Shown one piece after another: positions 24,198 to 36,228 of a DNA stretch of 64,000 bases (within the stretch, counting starts at the first letter, position 1; every line of letters starts with the position of its first letter). Both the position numbers and the translations under genes were made by a program. Below the pieces are notes generated by a model. It was not told the origin of the DNA. It saw nothing but the letters and a program-made list of their open reading frames with translations, and did not search any database. The stretch spans positions 141,002-205,001 of the forward strand of contig JAKUCV010000397.1 in assembly GCA_028386065.3 (NCBI GenBank), given 5' to 3'. The DNA comes from Turnera subulata (Eukaryota; Streptophyta; Magnoliopsida; Malpighiales; Passifloraceae).

Positions 24198-26540
24198 CTA
24201 GTGGTCGGTGAAGATTCGACACTTCTCTCCAAACAAATAGTGTCTCCAAATCTTCAGAGCCAAAATCACAGCTGCCATCTCGAGATCATGAGTCGGGTAG
24301 TTCTTCTCATGAGTCCTTAGCTGTCTAGAGGCATAAGCGATCACTCGTCCTTCTTGCATCAGCACAGCTCCTAAACCAAGTCCTGATGCATCACAAAACA
24401 ACACATACTCCACCCCTGGTTTGGGTACTGTCAGCACTGGTGTCGTGGTCAGCTTCTTCTTAAGCTCCTCAAAACTCTGTTGGCACTCCGGGCTCCAAAA
24501 AAAAGCTTGCTCTTTCCTCAATAGCTTAGTCATGGGACTGGCTAGTAAGGAAAAACCCTCTATGAACCTCCGATAATATCCTGCAAGGCCAAGAAAACTC
24601 CTGACTTCTGACACATTCTTAGGAGGCTCCCACTCCAATACAGCCTTAACTTTAGCAGGATCAACCTTTATTCCATCCCCGCCTACTACATGTCCGAGGA
24701 AGGAAACTTCTCCAAGACAAAATTCACACTTGCTGAATTTGGCATACAACTGCTTCTCCCGTAACCTTTGAAGCACTATCTTCAAATGCTCTTCGTGCTC
24801 TTCCTTGCTCTTGGAGTAAATGAGGATATCGTCGATGAAGACCACAACGAACTTATCCAAAAACTCGTTCAAGACCAAGTGCATCAAGCACATGAACATT
24901 GCCGGTGCATTGGTCAAACCGAAAGGTACCACAGTGAATTCATAGTGGCCATACCGTGTGCGAAAAGCTGTCTTCGATATGTCCTTCTCCGAGATCTTGA
25001 TCTGGTGATAGCCCGATCGGAGATCAATCTTTGAAAACACCGTTGCTCCTTGAAGCTGGTCGAAAAGATCATCAATCCTCGGTAACGGGTACTTGTTCTT
25101 GATTGTCACCTTGTTGATCTGGCGATAGTCTACACACATACGCAGACTACCGTCCTTCTTCTTCACGAACAACACTGGTGCACCCCATGGTGAGGTACTA
25201 GGTCTGATGAAACCTTTCTCCAGTAGTTCATCTAGCTGCTTCTTCAGCTCCTGAAGCTCTGTCGGTGCCATCCTGTATGGTGCCATTGAGATAGGTGTAA
25301 CTCCAGGTACAAGCTCGATGGTGTACTCAACCTCTCTGTCGGGTGGCAAACCTGGTAGATCATTTGGAAAAACATCAACAAACTCCCTCATAACCAATAC
25401 ATCCTCCGGGGTAGGGTCTCGTGTCTCTCCACCTAAAATGTGGGTCAGCAATACGTCTGGACCATGTTGCTTCATTCCGTAGCCCAGGGTAGCAGAGATA
25501 CTACATGTGGTTGTAGTTCTCCCCACTCCGGACAAAACAATCGACCGGTCCTCAGCGGATGTCAACCTCACTTGCTTAGCTCGGCAATCCACCAAGGCTC
25601 GATACTTCGACAACCAATCCATGCGTAGGATTATATCAAATCCTCCCATGTTCATGACAATGAGTCGAGCAGGAAAGGTTTCGTTCTCGAACACTAACGG
25701 CACATCCTTACAAACTCTATCTAGCCTTACTATGATGCCTGCGGGTAATCTAACCCTCATCGGTTTTTCTAAGGATATATCTTCACAGTTATGTTGTATA
25801 GCATAGGCCTGAGCAATAAAGGAATGTGTAGCTCCAGGATCAATCAATGTGAATGCAACACTACCATGTACTGTAAAGATACCTGCTATGACTTGGGCAG
25901 CATCAGGGTCCTCCTCTGCGGTGATGACAAAAGCTCTAGGAACTGCTGTGCTCTGGTTGGCTCCAGATTGGGTCCTTGCGGAAGGATTCCCACGACCACG
26001 ACCCTGACCTTGACCTTGTGCTCTAGATCCACCTGGCACACTAGCAACAGAGGCCTGAACTGTCAGTGCCGGTGCAGAGTTACTGACTCTCCCAAGTTTG
26101 GGGCAGGCATAACGGTAATGTCCCAACTCATTGCACTCAAAGCATCTGACTGATGATATGGGACGTCGGAAGCGGTTATCTCCAGAACTAGTCACTCCAG
26201 GTCCACTCCATCCTCCAATCGAAGCTCCGCGGTTGTTAGTCCAACCACGTCCATAGGTCATTTGCTGATACTGTCCATGTCCAGCTACAGGTGCACTAGC
26301 GGCAGGTACATATGGCCTCTTGTTCTGACTAGGTGGAACCTGCGGTGCACTCCTCTTCTGACGATACTCCTGCTGATCACGCCAGGTAACTTCGGACTTC
26401 TGAGCATCCCTTACCATATCCTGATAACCAGCAAAGTCTTTGCATCCCATGATAGCTCTAATGTCAGGATGCAAACCTCTCCAGAAACGTTGGCATCTGG
26501 CTTTGGTAGTTGCTACCAGATCTCCAACATACAGGGATAG
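24198..26540 (-). pseudogene. Gypsy gag C-terminus, protease, reverse transcriptase, RNase H
   Basis: A long open piece. In order: end of gag capsid ([15 protein letters not shown]), zinc knuckle [14 protein letters not shown], aspartic protease with [12 protein letters not shown] (DPG where DSG or DTG is usual), reverse transcriptase with [10 protein letters not shown] and catalytic FIDDILIYS, and RNase H with [17 protein letters not shown]. It stops after IFTDH at 24198 with TAG. Related elements continue with a Lys there, so this is a nonsense change inside RNase H. Confidence 0.94.
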
Positions 26541-27099
26541 GGGGGTCAAACTTCTTCTCATACTCTGTCACGGTCATATTATCCTGTCGCAACTCTAGGA
26601 ATTCGCGCTGCATGCGTTCCTGAAATTCCTCGGTAATGAACTTGTCCTTAAACATGTCCGTGAACTCAGCCCATGGCATCACCACTGGTTTCGGCAGGTC
26701 TCTTGTGGTAGATTCCCACCAGGTTGCTGTTTACTCATGGAAAAGAGAAGCGGCATAGTTCGGCCACTGGTCGGTTGTGCACTTGATCTTAAGCATGACC
26801 CTGGCAATCTGACGTAGCCACTCGTCTGCCTCACGAGGATCAGTCGCTCCTGAAAATGGCTCAGCTCCAAGCTGAGATAGCTTGGTAAAAACAGGGTCCT
26901 CGACGGGTCCTCCAGCTGTCTGTCGATGAAGGATCTGGGTCATCATGTGCATCATCTGCAGAGACACCTGGTATGGCATACCCGGTACCCCCTCGTAGAC
27001 ATGTGGATCTTCCACGTAGGCATGCGGTTGACCGATTGACACTTGGTCCTCTTCCAAGTGCTGTTGAGCGGCATGCTGGTGTCCCTCAGCCGGATCCAT
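26464..27099 (-). pseudogene. Gypsy gag, N-terminal part, with stop and frameshift
   Basis: Begins with an ATG at 27099, 117 bp inside the 5' LTR boundary. Contains the retrotransposon gag pattern GATDPREADEWLRQI, then an in-frame TAA near 26731. The frame continues with WAEFTDMFKDKFITEEFQE, then shifts at a C run near 26538-26543 into the next piece. Capsid function is lost. Confidence 0.9.
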
Positions 27100-27195
27100 C
27101 TCGTCCTACCTATATGAAGCTGTATGCATGAGTATCATATTTATAACATGTGGAGTAGGATATGCATAAACAATCAAACAACAACCAATGACCTA

Positions 27196-27216
27196 CAGCC
27201 CGCTGCGCTACCAAAA
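27196..27216 (-). promoter_or_regulatory. Presumed primer-binding site next to the Gypsy 5' LTR
   Basis: Directly after the 5' LTR end the reverse strand reads TTTTGGTAGCGCAGCGGG. TGG as the first pairing bases (complement of tRNA CCA) fits a primer-binding site. It is not the common initiator-Met site TGGTATCAGAGC, and the donor tRNA could not be identified. Confidence 0.45.
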
Positions 27217-29815
27217 TGAAACGCCCCGATCCGTATTTACCGTTATACACAGTAAACACGTGGGACCACGTACTATTACAGTAACCACAATAGTAAATAA
27301 CACAATCGACAGTATTCATACAATAAAAGTACATAATACATCACAATACTTGTTCCGGCACGGAAACACATTACAACAAACAACCGAATCAAGAAATAAA
27401 ATGCAAGCAGCGGAAGTATTAATACAACACAACAATAGACAACAGAATAAACATGATGCAACGCAGGATGGATCCGGGCCTGGCAAAGGGTGCGCCACAG
27501 CTTGCCTCGAATGTACCTGAGCTACGCACAATCAAACTACGCGACCAGGTCACGCAGGCGAGGGGTGAGTCCGAAGTGCTCACCGGGTAAAATCCATAAG
27601 CAATTATACATATACAATAACCGTAAATAAATCCAAGTCACATCAACAGCAAGTAACTAAGGTTCACTTGATCCCTAAATAACACACTCTGTGATTCTAG
27701 GCACGCTACACAAATTTTATTATCAGGGCCCCTATCACTAGTTAAATGATGGTCGTCGCCTGGTAGTCAAGCTAGCTAGCCCGTGGACCCCACCCTGGTA
27801 CCTCCACATAAATCTGGCACAGACAGGGAGCAGACTCCAAGCACACTCTCCCCCAGCGCCTAAAATAAAAACTGGTACAAACAGGGAGCAGACCCCAAGC
27901 ACACTCTCCCCCAGCACCATAAAAGTAAGACTACCATCTGGCTATTCCAACATTTAACTGTGATTTACTAGATCTCTAAGTGTGTCCAGTTTTATTATTC
28001 CTAGTTACTTAGTTTCTATTATTCTCCACTCTCTCATTATCCCGAGCAGGATCACAGCCTCTCCGCTCGTCTGGATAATACAAACTAAATTATCCGGTAC
28101 CCTCGGTACTCTACTCCCACAATTTCACAGCCAACAACAACAACAGTAGCCATCTACTAGTACCAACATTTCTAACATTATCAATAACATCAACAGTAGC
28201 ATCAATTCAGCAACATCAACGGCATCAAATAACATTTAAATTCAATTCACAACAACCATTCACAGCCACAAGAATTATTCAAGCATATAATACACAAACA
28301 GCAACTTGGCACCACGACAGTATATAAATAATTACTTATCCTCATCTTGGCCGATAAATTCCACAGGAAATTCGTCGATTGGTTCCGGTTCTACGTGCTC
28401 GTACTCGTTATCAGCTCCTATTCAGCAAATAACACATATTCACATAAAATGCTCAAATAATGCTTATGATATGATGTACTGTAATACTAATTTCTACTAA
28501 GTCATTCGTCCAGGTTCGTACCCTATTATTCTCATCATTCACTATTTAATATCATAGGCCGGTAACATTTCACCGTATTTACATCCGGTTTTTAAATACT
28601 TAATAATCCTCCTTTAAAAAAATGTTTCCTTGTATATAATATGTTCCGAGAAATTTAATTACTATAACTCCTAAAATAATTTCAATTAATTATTTATTTA
28701 AAACATAATTTATTTTCTTTTTTTCCAGAATTTCATTTTATCATTATTTATTATTATTATTATTTTATTTTATTTTATTTTTTGGGTTGGGTCGTGAACA
28801 GTACGGGCCGTGAACAGTAACAGGCCAGGTGAACAGTGTTCAGCCCATGTACAGTACTGGGCCTGTGAACAGTCGGACCGTGAACAGTGATGGGACTGTG
28901 CACAGTCCGGTCCGTCACTGTGCAGACCCGTAACAGTGCCAGGCCTTGGGCCAGGCCGAGGACCCGTTGGGTCAACCCGACCCGGCCCGCGACCCGGCCC
29001 GGCCCGCGACCCGACCACTGAAATGGGTCGCGTCTTCAACCTTGTGTTTACCTGCAGAAGGACGCGGCGGCGCAGGGATGGGCAGCAAGGCGGCGGGTGA
29101 CGAGTGGTGCGCGGCAAGGCGTGGCTGTGGAGGTTGGCGGCAGCAGGTGGAGGGCAGCAAGGCGGCGGCAGTGGGCGACAATGCGAAGGAAAGGAAGGAA
29201 AAGTCTGGCGGTGCAGGCAACGAGAACGCGAACTGGCGAGCAGTGCAACGGCAGTGGTGAGGCAGGCAACGTGAGGAGGTGATGGTGGTGTGTGGTGGAC
29301 GGCTTGGTGGAAGGTGGTCTCGGTGTTTGAAGGCGGGAAACGTGAGGAAGAGAAGGAGAAGAGGGGTTTCTGCGTGTGTGCTTCATGCGTGCCTGGAGGA
29401 CGGGTTTATAGCTGGTGAAGTGCAGGTCATGACAAGCACAGGTGGGTTCACGAGCTCACAGGGATGGTTTTCACGGGTTTGCAGGGAACTTCACGACGGC
29501 AGGAGACGAAACACGCGTGAGCAGGAAAATGTTGTGCATGTCATGCATGACATGCATGGCATGTATGGCATGCGTGGCATGCAGGCATGTGGTGCAGTTC
29601 TGTGCGGTTGTACTGCGTACCGTCTGAACTCGAAGATCCCCAAACTGATCCGTAAAATCCGTAAGAAAGTCCCGAGCGTGAAACAAAGCTCGGTTTCGGG
29701 ATTCGATGCATAATTTACTTTAAAATAATTACCCAAGAATATTTTACATGGTAAATTACTATACAAAGCGTTTTACAGTCCGGTAAAAATATATATTTTT
29801 ACCCGGGCTGTTACA
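27217..29815 (-). repeat. 5' LTR of the Gypsy element (2599 bp)
   Basis: Partner of 19913-22498. Visible differences include an added CAA unit near 28140, loss of a short block near 29470, an added GACATGCATG-type unit near 29545, and a shortened run near 29075. Both LTRs carry overlapping Ser/Pro/Arg-rich frames in a CT-rich (reverse-strand) part near 28970-29390. These are judged to be composition artefacts of the leader. Confidence 0.95.
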
Positions 29816-31372
29816 GTAAATTTATTTACAAGGGAAAGCTATTTTATTTTTATTTCAAAGGCTATTTTGTTGTATGAATTGAAAAACTTTAGGCGAGCTA
29901 TTAGTAACCATTTTAAAAACTATGTCCTTTCATGAATCTATTATATTTTTTTACAAAAAATTAGAAAAACAAATTCTATCTGTAAAAGGTAAAATAATAA
30001 AATATTATTAGACCTTATGGGCCCCTGCAGCATTCACTAGTTCTAACTTTCAAGGGAATTATCAGTAATTTTTGAGAAAAAAAAAATATTATTCAATTTC
30101 GACAAAATTTAGGGATACAAAAATTAGAATTCAAAGATATGGGACTACATTAATGAATTTAATAAAATTTATGGACTAAAAAAGTTATTTATCAATACAG
30201 ATAAGATACTAGAGTTATTACAAAGAGATACTAATTTAATATTTTTAAAAAGTTAAATTTGCCAATAAAGAGTTAAGTTATCAAAGAGTTAAAGTTGATA
30301 TGTTTGTAAATTGAAATTAAGACCTTTTTTTTTTTTTCTTTTTAAGTAGCTATCACACTCACACAGGCTGTTGAAAATGTCTCTTTCTAAACTGTGAGTA
30401 TCATTTCAAGCTGTTGAAAAGTCTGTGCAATAGGAGATAAGAAGATGCGTGGTCAGCCTTGTCGACAACTTTGGGGCTACAGTACAGATCAAGGAATCAA
30501 ACGCTGCTTCTTTTCTTAATTACGTCATGTTGTTGAATTAGAGAAAAAAGACAAAATAGAAGCCAATTTTTTTGGATATTCCATTTTCTTTTTAATTTTT
30601 TCTTTACAATATGAAGCTAGGCTTGAAAAGTTAGAGATTTCGCGGACAAGGAAACGGACAGGCATAACTGCTTATTTACTCTTAAACCCTCTACCAACAT
30701 GATAATTATAAGCCAAATTAATCATAATCAAGATGTCACTGATCCATAATTTCATATTTCGTAGAAGAGCCCAATTCTATATATATATAAAAAAAAAGAT
30801 GAATTCAAATAATATTTGGAGATTGATAAAGGAAACTTTTTTTTTTTTTGACTTTTGGTAAAGAGACATCTCCGGTTGTGTAACGCAAACTTCAGTGGAC
30901 CTCACGACCCCTGACGAAAAGTAATTATATTATGTTCACCAAAAAAAAAAGTAATCATATTATTATCACTTTGTTTGGTATTACATCCACAATGAGTTAA
31001 ATTCAAACAGTTAATTCATCATGAAGTCAACTTTCCTATTCAGTATAGCCATTTAAAAAGTTTAATTGAATTCTATTATAATGTTTTTGTATAAATCAAA
31101 CGTGTTTTATAAAATTAACTAATTGATTAAATTATCCTTACATTATGAACTAAATACAAAAGACCATGAGGTTATTTTTGTGTTGATGAATTTTGAAAAG
31201 TTAGCCGCACAAAACTGAATTTCAAACTACAAAAATTCTTTGGATTTTAGTTATTATATAAATATCGTCATTTTAATGAGAGATGAATTCCATTTCAAAA
31301 ATGAAACAATTGTAACAAAGTTAATTAAATTGAATGCAATGCCAATAAAGTACCACCAAACAACTGGTTAAG
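29816..31372. other. AT-rich intergenic DNA between two retroelements
   Basis: No reading frame or RNA gene is supported. A micro-insertion candidate lies at 30917-30963. Many short poly(A)/poly(T) runs occur, so much of this may be eroded transposon DNA. Confidence 0.5.
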
Positions 31373-34300
31373 TGTAACGACCCGGGTAAATTTTCCGTGA
31401 TTTTTACCAAGTTGATTTAACTTTTACTGTGGTAAATAAATTTTATCGCGGTTAATCGAAAATTTTACCAACCCGAGTTAATTAAAAATATAAATTTTTA
31501 TCATTTTTACTACTCCATAGATGATTAATATTATTTCTACCATTATTATTTTCCAAACCAACAGTAATAATAATACTTTCATTATTATTTTGGACGGAAT
31601 ACTTGTGTTGCAAAGATAATATTTACTAATTATAATTTTAAACGCCGTAATTCAAGGATTCTAGCGGACTGAGCTTTATCGAGAGTATTTCCCGGGAATA
31701 ACCGAGCTTCGTTTCAATCACTGAGGATACGCGACATTCTGGAGTTTCTTTCGATAACCGAGCCTCGGAATTATTTTCCGAGGGTTACTCGGGATTTCCG
31801 AGCCTCCTCCAAGGCTTATCAAGCCTCGGTTTTCATTTCCGAGACTTGGACGAAGCTCAGGGGTATTAATCGGATTTTTCGAGCCCAAGTTGTATTTTTG
31901 GACTCGGGGCGGAAAATCCGAAGAGACGGGAGTACCCCTGCGATTTCGTTATCCCGACACGAGAATCCGAACCGGCCAATCGTGGCTTGCCACGTGGCCA
32001 CTTACCTTTCTTTTCCTTTCTTTCTTTCTTTTTCTTCTTCTCTCCCTCTTTTTCCTCCCGCCGCCCACGTTTTCTTCTTTTCTTTCCCGTTTTTCTTCAA
32101 TCGGTCCCTACACCTTTCTTTTCTTCTTTTCTTCCCTGTCTTTTTCTTTCCATTTTCTTCTTTATTTTCTCTTCCCTCTACTCGATTCTTCACCGCCTCC
32201 TTTTCCTTCCTCTCTCCCTTCTTCTTCCTTTGCCTCCTCCTTCTTCCTCTCCCCTTCGCCGCCGCCTTCAACCCAACAACCGGAGCCACCAACCCCACAC
32301 CCTTGCCTTATTCCTTTTCCTCTCCTTTCTTCTTCCCTCACCCATATCTTTCTCCTCTTACCTCTGCCCCTCTCACCGTCCCCGTCTCAACCCACCCATC
32401 GCGCCGCCGTCTTCCCCTTCTGCTGCTGCAGCCGAGACGAGCATGAGCCACCGCCGCATCCTCTTCAGCAAATCGCCGCTCTCTCCACTGCCGCAGTAAC
32501 CAGGAGTCGCCACCGCCATCGGAGATGAGCTTGACACCACCGGTGGACTGAGCTCGAGTCGCCACCGTGCACAGGAGGTCCGATCTCCCCTCCTCTCCAA
32601 ATCCGCCGACCTCTGTAACTCGTCGACGCCGTGACGGTCGCCACTCCGATCTGCCACTTACCGTCGCTGTCCTCGGGGTTGTGTGGGTAAGACTCAGCGA
32701 CGATCTCTGCCTCTTCCTTTCTCTTCCCTTCTTTTCCTGACCCGATTGTTGTGTGACTAAACTAATCGGGTCTTGTTGTTCGGATTTGTATTAATCGGTT
32801 TGTTTGGTTGCGTGGGTCTGTGTTCAGTTGTTACTGTGTTGACGCTGTTGTTGTGGATTTGGGTTTGTGACGGTGGTTGGTTGGGCGTGATGCTGCTGTG
32901 GGCATGGTGTTGGTGTTGGTGTTGGTGGGTGGATTGGGCAGTGGTTCAACTGGGTGGCTTGGGTGCGTTGATGCTTGGCGAGCAGAGATGAGGACTATCG
33001 GGTTTATTGAACTGCGTGAACAGTACCAGCTGGAATCCGGCGAACTTCCGGTAGTCCCGGGAATTTCCCGGCGAGCTCGGAAATGGACCTGTTGGGTAAA
33101 ACCCGAGCCTTGGACCATCCATATGCGTCCTAACGAACCCGAACGATATTAACGGACTCGGACATAGAATCACGATTAAATAAAACGGTTAATTAAGTTA
33201 ATTAATAATAACCTATAATTTTATTTATTTTATTTATGCTTTATATAATTAACTCTGCTTTATTCAATTTAAGTCTTTTGTTTATTTTATTTATGCTTTT
33301 ATATATTTTCTTCATGCATTTATTTACTTTATGCTTAATTCTCCGATTGGGCTATTAAAAAGGCCCATAGTATTTAAATTCCCGTTTTAATTTTATTTAT
33401 GTTTACCTGGGCTCGTAAAAGGCCCATATCATTTATTTATTTTAATTATGTCCCCTATTTAATTTTCGAATTATGTTGATATTAGATTTATCCTCAGTTG
33501 GGCTAAACGTTCGTGAAGGCCTACCGAGTTTAATTCCCAAATTTCCTTAATTATGTTTAATTGAATTTATATTATAAAAGGCCTAGACATGTATATATAT
33601 TTCTATTATACTCACTTCCGTAATCTTAAACTAAAATAATATTAGATCTACACCTTATTTTAATTACTGATTTAATCTTATATAAGTATATACATATATA
33701 TACCGTATAAAGTATTACAGCTATTACACCGGCTTAGATATTGCTAGACTATATCTTTACTTAACAATTATAGTTTTATGTATACATGTACTTATGATTG
33801 TATACGTAGATATTTAGTTATAAATATTACAATTACAAATTCGTACGAATATTTTATGCTATACGATGACTATGCTAATTTCATACCGTTGGAGATATTT
33901 TCCATTAAACGAGTTATTATAAGATATACTATTTAAATAATATTTTGATGTATTTATCGTTTCTATTATTATATAATTATTGTTTATAAAACATATAAGT
34001 ATTTAGTATTTAATCGGGAATAATATCATTTACGTCATAAGGACTATGAGTATTTAACGGGTCGTAACTTGATTTATTTACAAATATATTATCTTAAATA
34101 TACACTACGTGTAAGTGTACGTATATGTGCCTTATTGTCATAAGCGGCCTAAGGGCCGGGATATCGGCTTGGATGCTCGGTTTTGGTTTTGATTTATGTT
34201 GTATATGATTGGTATAACTGATGGAAATAGAATATTAGTAACCTCCACAGAAATAAATAAGATAATTATGAAAATAATAAAAGAATTGATAAGCCGTCTA

Positions 34301-36228
34301 ATAACTATTAACCGGCATCATGCATAATCATCTTGTTTGTGCATTATAAGTGATTACTGTTGTTATATTATAGGAATATCAAGGCTTAACCGGATGTCGG
34401 CTTCCGAGGAGTATTAGGTGAGGTTGCATATACGTCATTCCACCCGTGATAGCCGGGTTGGTTGGTCTTGGAACTACATAGGTTCCATTGCATCTTATGG
34501 TTATTGTTGTTGATATCTTTGTGATATTTGATATGTTACACATAGTACTGTTGTGTTTTCTCTTTATTGAATTGTTTGATTGAACTGCTGAGATGTGCAC
34601 TGTTGATTATTTGTCTGCTGTGGTTATCGCTGTTGTGATTGTTGGACTGTGATATTGATCCTGTGGTTATTGTGTTGAGATTGATGTTGGTCTATTGACC
34701 GTGGATATTTGATAATGGATACTGGAAATGGAAATTGGATAGTTGGAAGTTGTGATGACGACTTTAATGTCACTTGGAAAGTAGTGGTACGACTTGATGG
34801 GTAAAGACTGTTTTGTGGTGGCCATGACCTGGGTTACTTGTGGTAAGCATGTCTATGCTTGGGATGTCTATCCCGTTGATTTATTTGGGATGTCTATCCC
34901 TGGGTTCTCTTTTGGGATGTCTATCCCTGGGTTCTCTTGGTTTTGGTCTGGCACCCGAAATATGTTGATATCCAAGTCGGACCCCTAGCTTGTCCAGTGA
35001 CGGGGCCCGGAAGATAAAATTGGTAATAATAAAAGATATTCTTTTGGCCTTGGCTCAGTCTTGTTTGAGATGTGTTTTTGCGCTGTTGGGCTGTGATGTG
35101 TTATGTTCATATGCATGTTGTCTCATGATCATACCCTGGGAGGTTGTCAGTATAGTCGGTTGACCGTGGACGGCATAGGTTGCCGGCTAGCGGGTGTTGT
35201 TTGTTGTCGTTGGTCGTGAGAAGTCTATTGTTGTTGGCATCGGTTGCCAGTTGTCCTTTGTTTATTGTCGATTTCTTTTGATAATTGTCAGATGAGTATC
35301 TTTTGTCGGTTTCGTTCGGATATTGAGATATGTTGGTTGTCGGCTGTGGTCGACGGTTGGATGATCGTTATTTCTAAGGCTATGTTTAAACTTAATGAGG
35401 ATTATTGTTGTGGTTACGAGTTGCTGTGGTAGCTGCTGTTGCTGTTGCTGTGTTGTGACTCTACCCGGGGACCGGTTTGTGATGTTGATTGGGTATGGTC
35501 CGTGCAGGTTGCCGGCTACCCGGTGAGCGAGGCTCACGTGATTTTGAGATTGTTTTGGTACCGGGTTAGATGATCGGCAAGTACAGTAACAGTGTGTTAT
35601 CATACGACGAGGAACCTCTGTTGAGTATAGTCTGACAGGACTAGAGTAGGTGTTGTATAGACTGGGTCGGTTACCCAATATGTAGTTGAGTTGAGGTGTC
35701 CTGGTCGGGCACTAGAGTTTGTACAGTCTGTGAGGTGTTGGGTGGTCAGTGCATTGCATAGTCGATGGGATGGACATTTGCATAGTCGGCATTGTTCTTT
35801 ATGACTCTATTTGTACAGTGTTATGTTCACTACTCGTATGCCGTATTGATATGCTCTTGACTGTTAAATATACTATGTTGTTAATCATGAGTTATGTGTC
35901 GGTGAGATTATGGAGAATCTCACCCCTCACCTGCCCCATCGGCAGGCTACGTTGTTCTTTGTGCAGGTATGCATCATGGCAGGCTGCGGCATCTCCTCCG
36001 ACGGATCTGGATCCATAGTTTTGCATCGAGTCGATTCATGCTTTTGCTGTGATTATTAAAAATTGCTTCCGCTGTGCTATTATTGTTATTGTACCCGAGA
36101 TCGGGTGATTGATATTGTCGTTGGGCCATTGGGCCAGATTTCCTGTTATATATGTTGTTTGTGCCACGTGTCGGCACTGTTGCTCAGTAATTACTGTGTA
36201 TTCGGTAATTTTGGGTCGGGGTGTTTCA
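31373..36228 (+). repeat. Probable solo LTR of a large Gypsy-type element (4856 bp)
   Basis: Starts TGTAACGACCCGGGTAAA and ends GGTCGGGGTGTTTCA, nearly the same termini as the neighbouring Gypsy LTR (TGTAACAGCCCGGGTAAA and GGATCGGGGCGTTTCA). Both also share ACCGAGCTT(T/C)GTTTCA near the start and a CTCACCCCTC block near the 3' end. No second copy and no gag-pol lie inside, so it reads as a solo LTR left by LTR-LTR recombination. Flanks TTAAG (31368-31372) and CTAAG (36229-36233) give a 5-bp duplication with one mismatch. Inside are a CT-rich tract (about 32000-32370) and three GGGATGTCTATCCC units (34861-34940). The length is unusual but known for some plant Gypsy groups. Confidence 0.8.
34858..34940 (+). 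repeat. Short tandem repeat in the solo LTR
   Basis: GGGATGTCTATCCC occurs three times at about 26-27-bp spacing with TGGGTTCTCTT between the last two. Each core is itself an imperfect palindrome. Confidence 0.85.

Larger units (their letters stand above)
19913..29815 (-). mobile_element. Ty3/Gypsy LTR retrotransposon, chromovirus type, nearly complete but inactive
   Basis: A 9.9-kb element with near-identical LTRs at 19913-22498 and 27217-29815. On its own strand the LTR starts TGTAACAGCCCGGG and ends GGCGTTTCA, giving TG...CA ends. Order from right to left is 5' LTR, gag with CCHC knuckle, protease, reverse transcriptase, RNase H, integrase, chromodomain, polypurine tract (AAGGGGGTAGAC, adjoining 22499), 3' LTR. 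RNase H before integrase makes it Gypsy, and the C-terminal chromodomain makes it a chromovirus, possibly Tekay/Del-like. Flanks are ATAAA (19908-19912) and GTAAA (29816-29820), a 5-bp target duplication with one mismatch. At least three stops and one frameshift break gag-pol. High LTR similarity suggests a fairly recent insertion. Confidence 0.95.

Noticed and set aside
25440..26540. Forward frames of 60-120 aa
   Set aside because: Antisense to the Gypsy gag-protease region.
27199..27210. tRNA gene suggested by the perfect A-box match
   Set aside because: No B box or cloverleaf follows on that strand; it adjoins an LTR and is better seen as the primer-binding region.
31890..32528. 212-aa Phe/Ser/Pro-rich frame
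   Set aside because: Three overlapping frames are open in the same CT-rich tract of the solo LTR, the sign of low-complexity composition, not coding.
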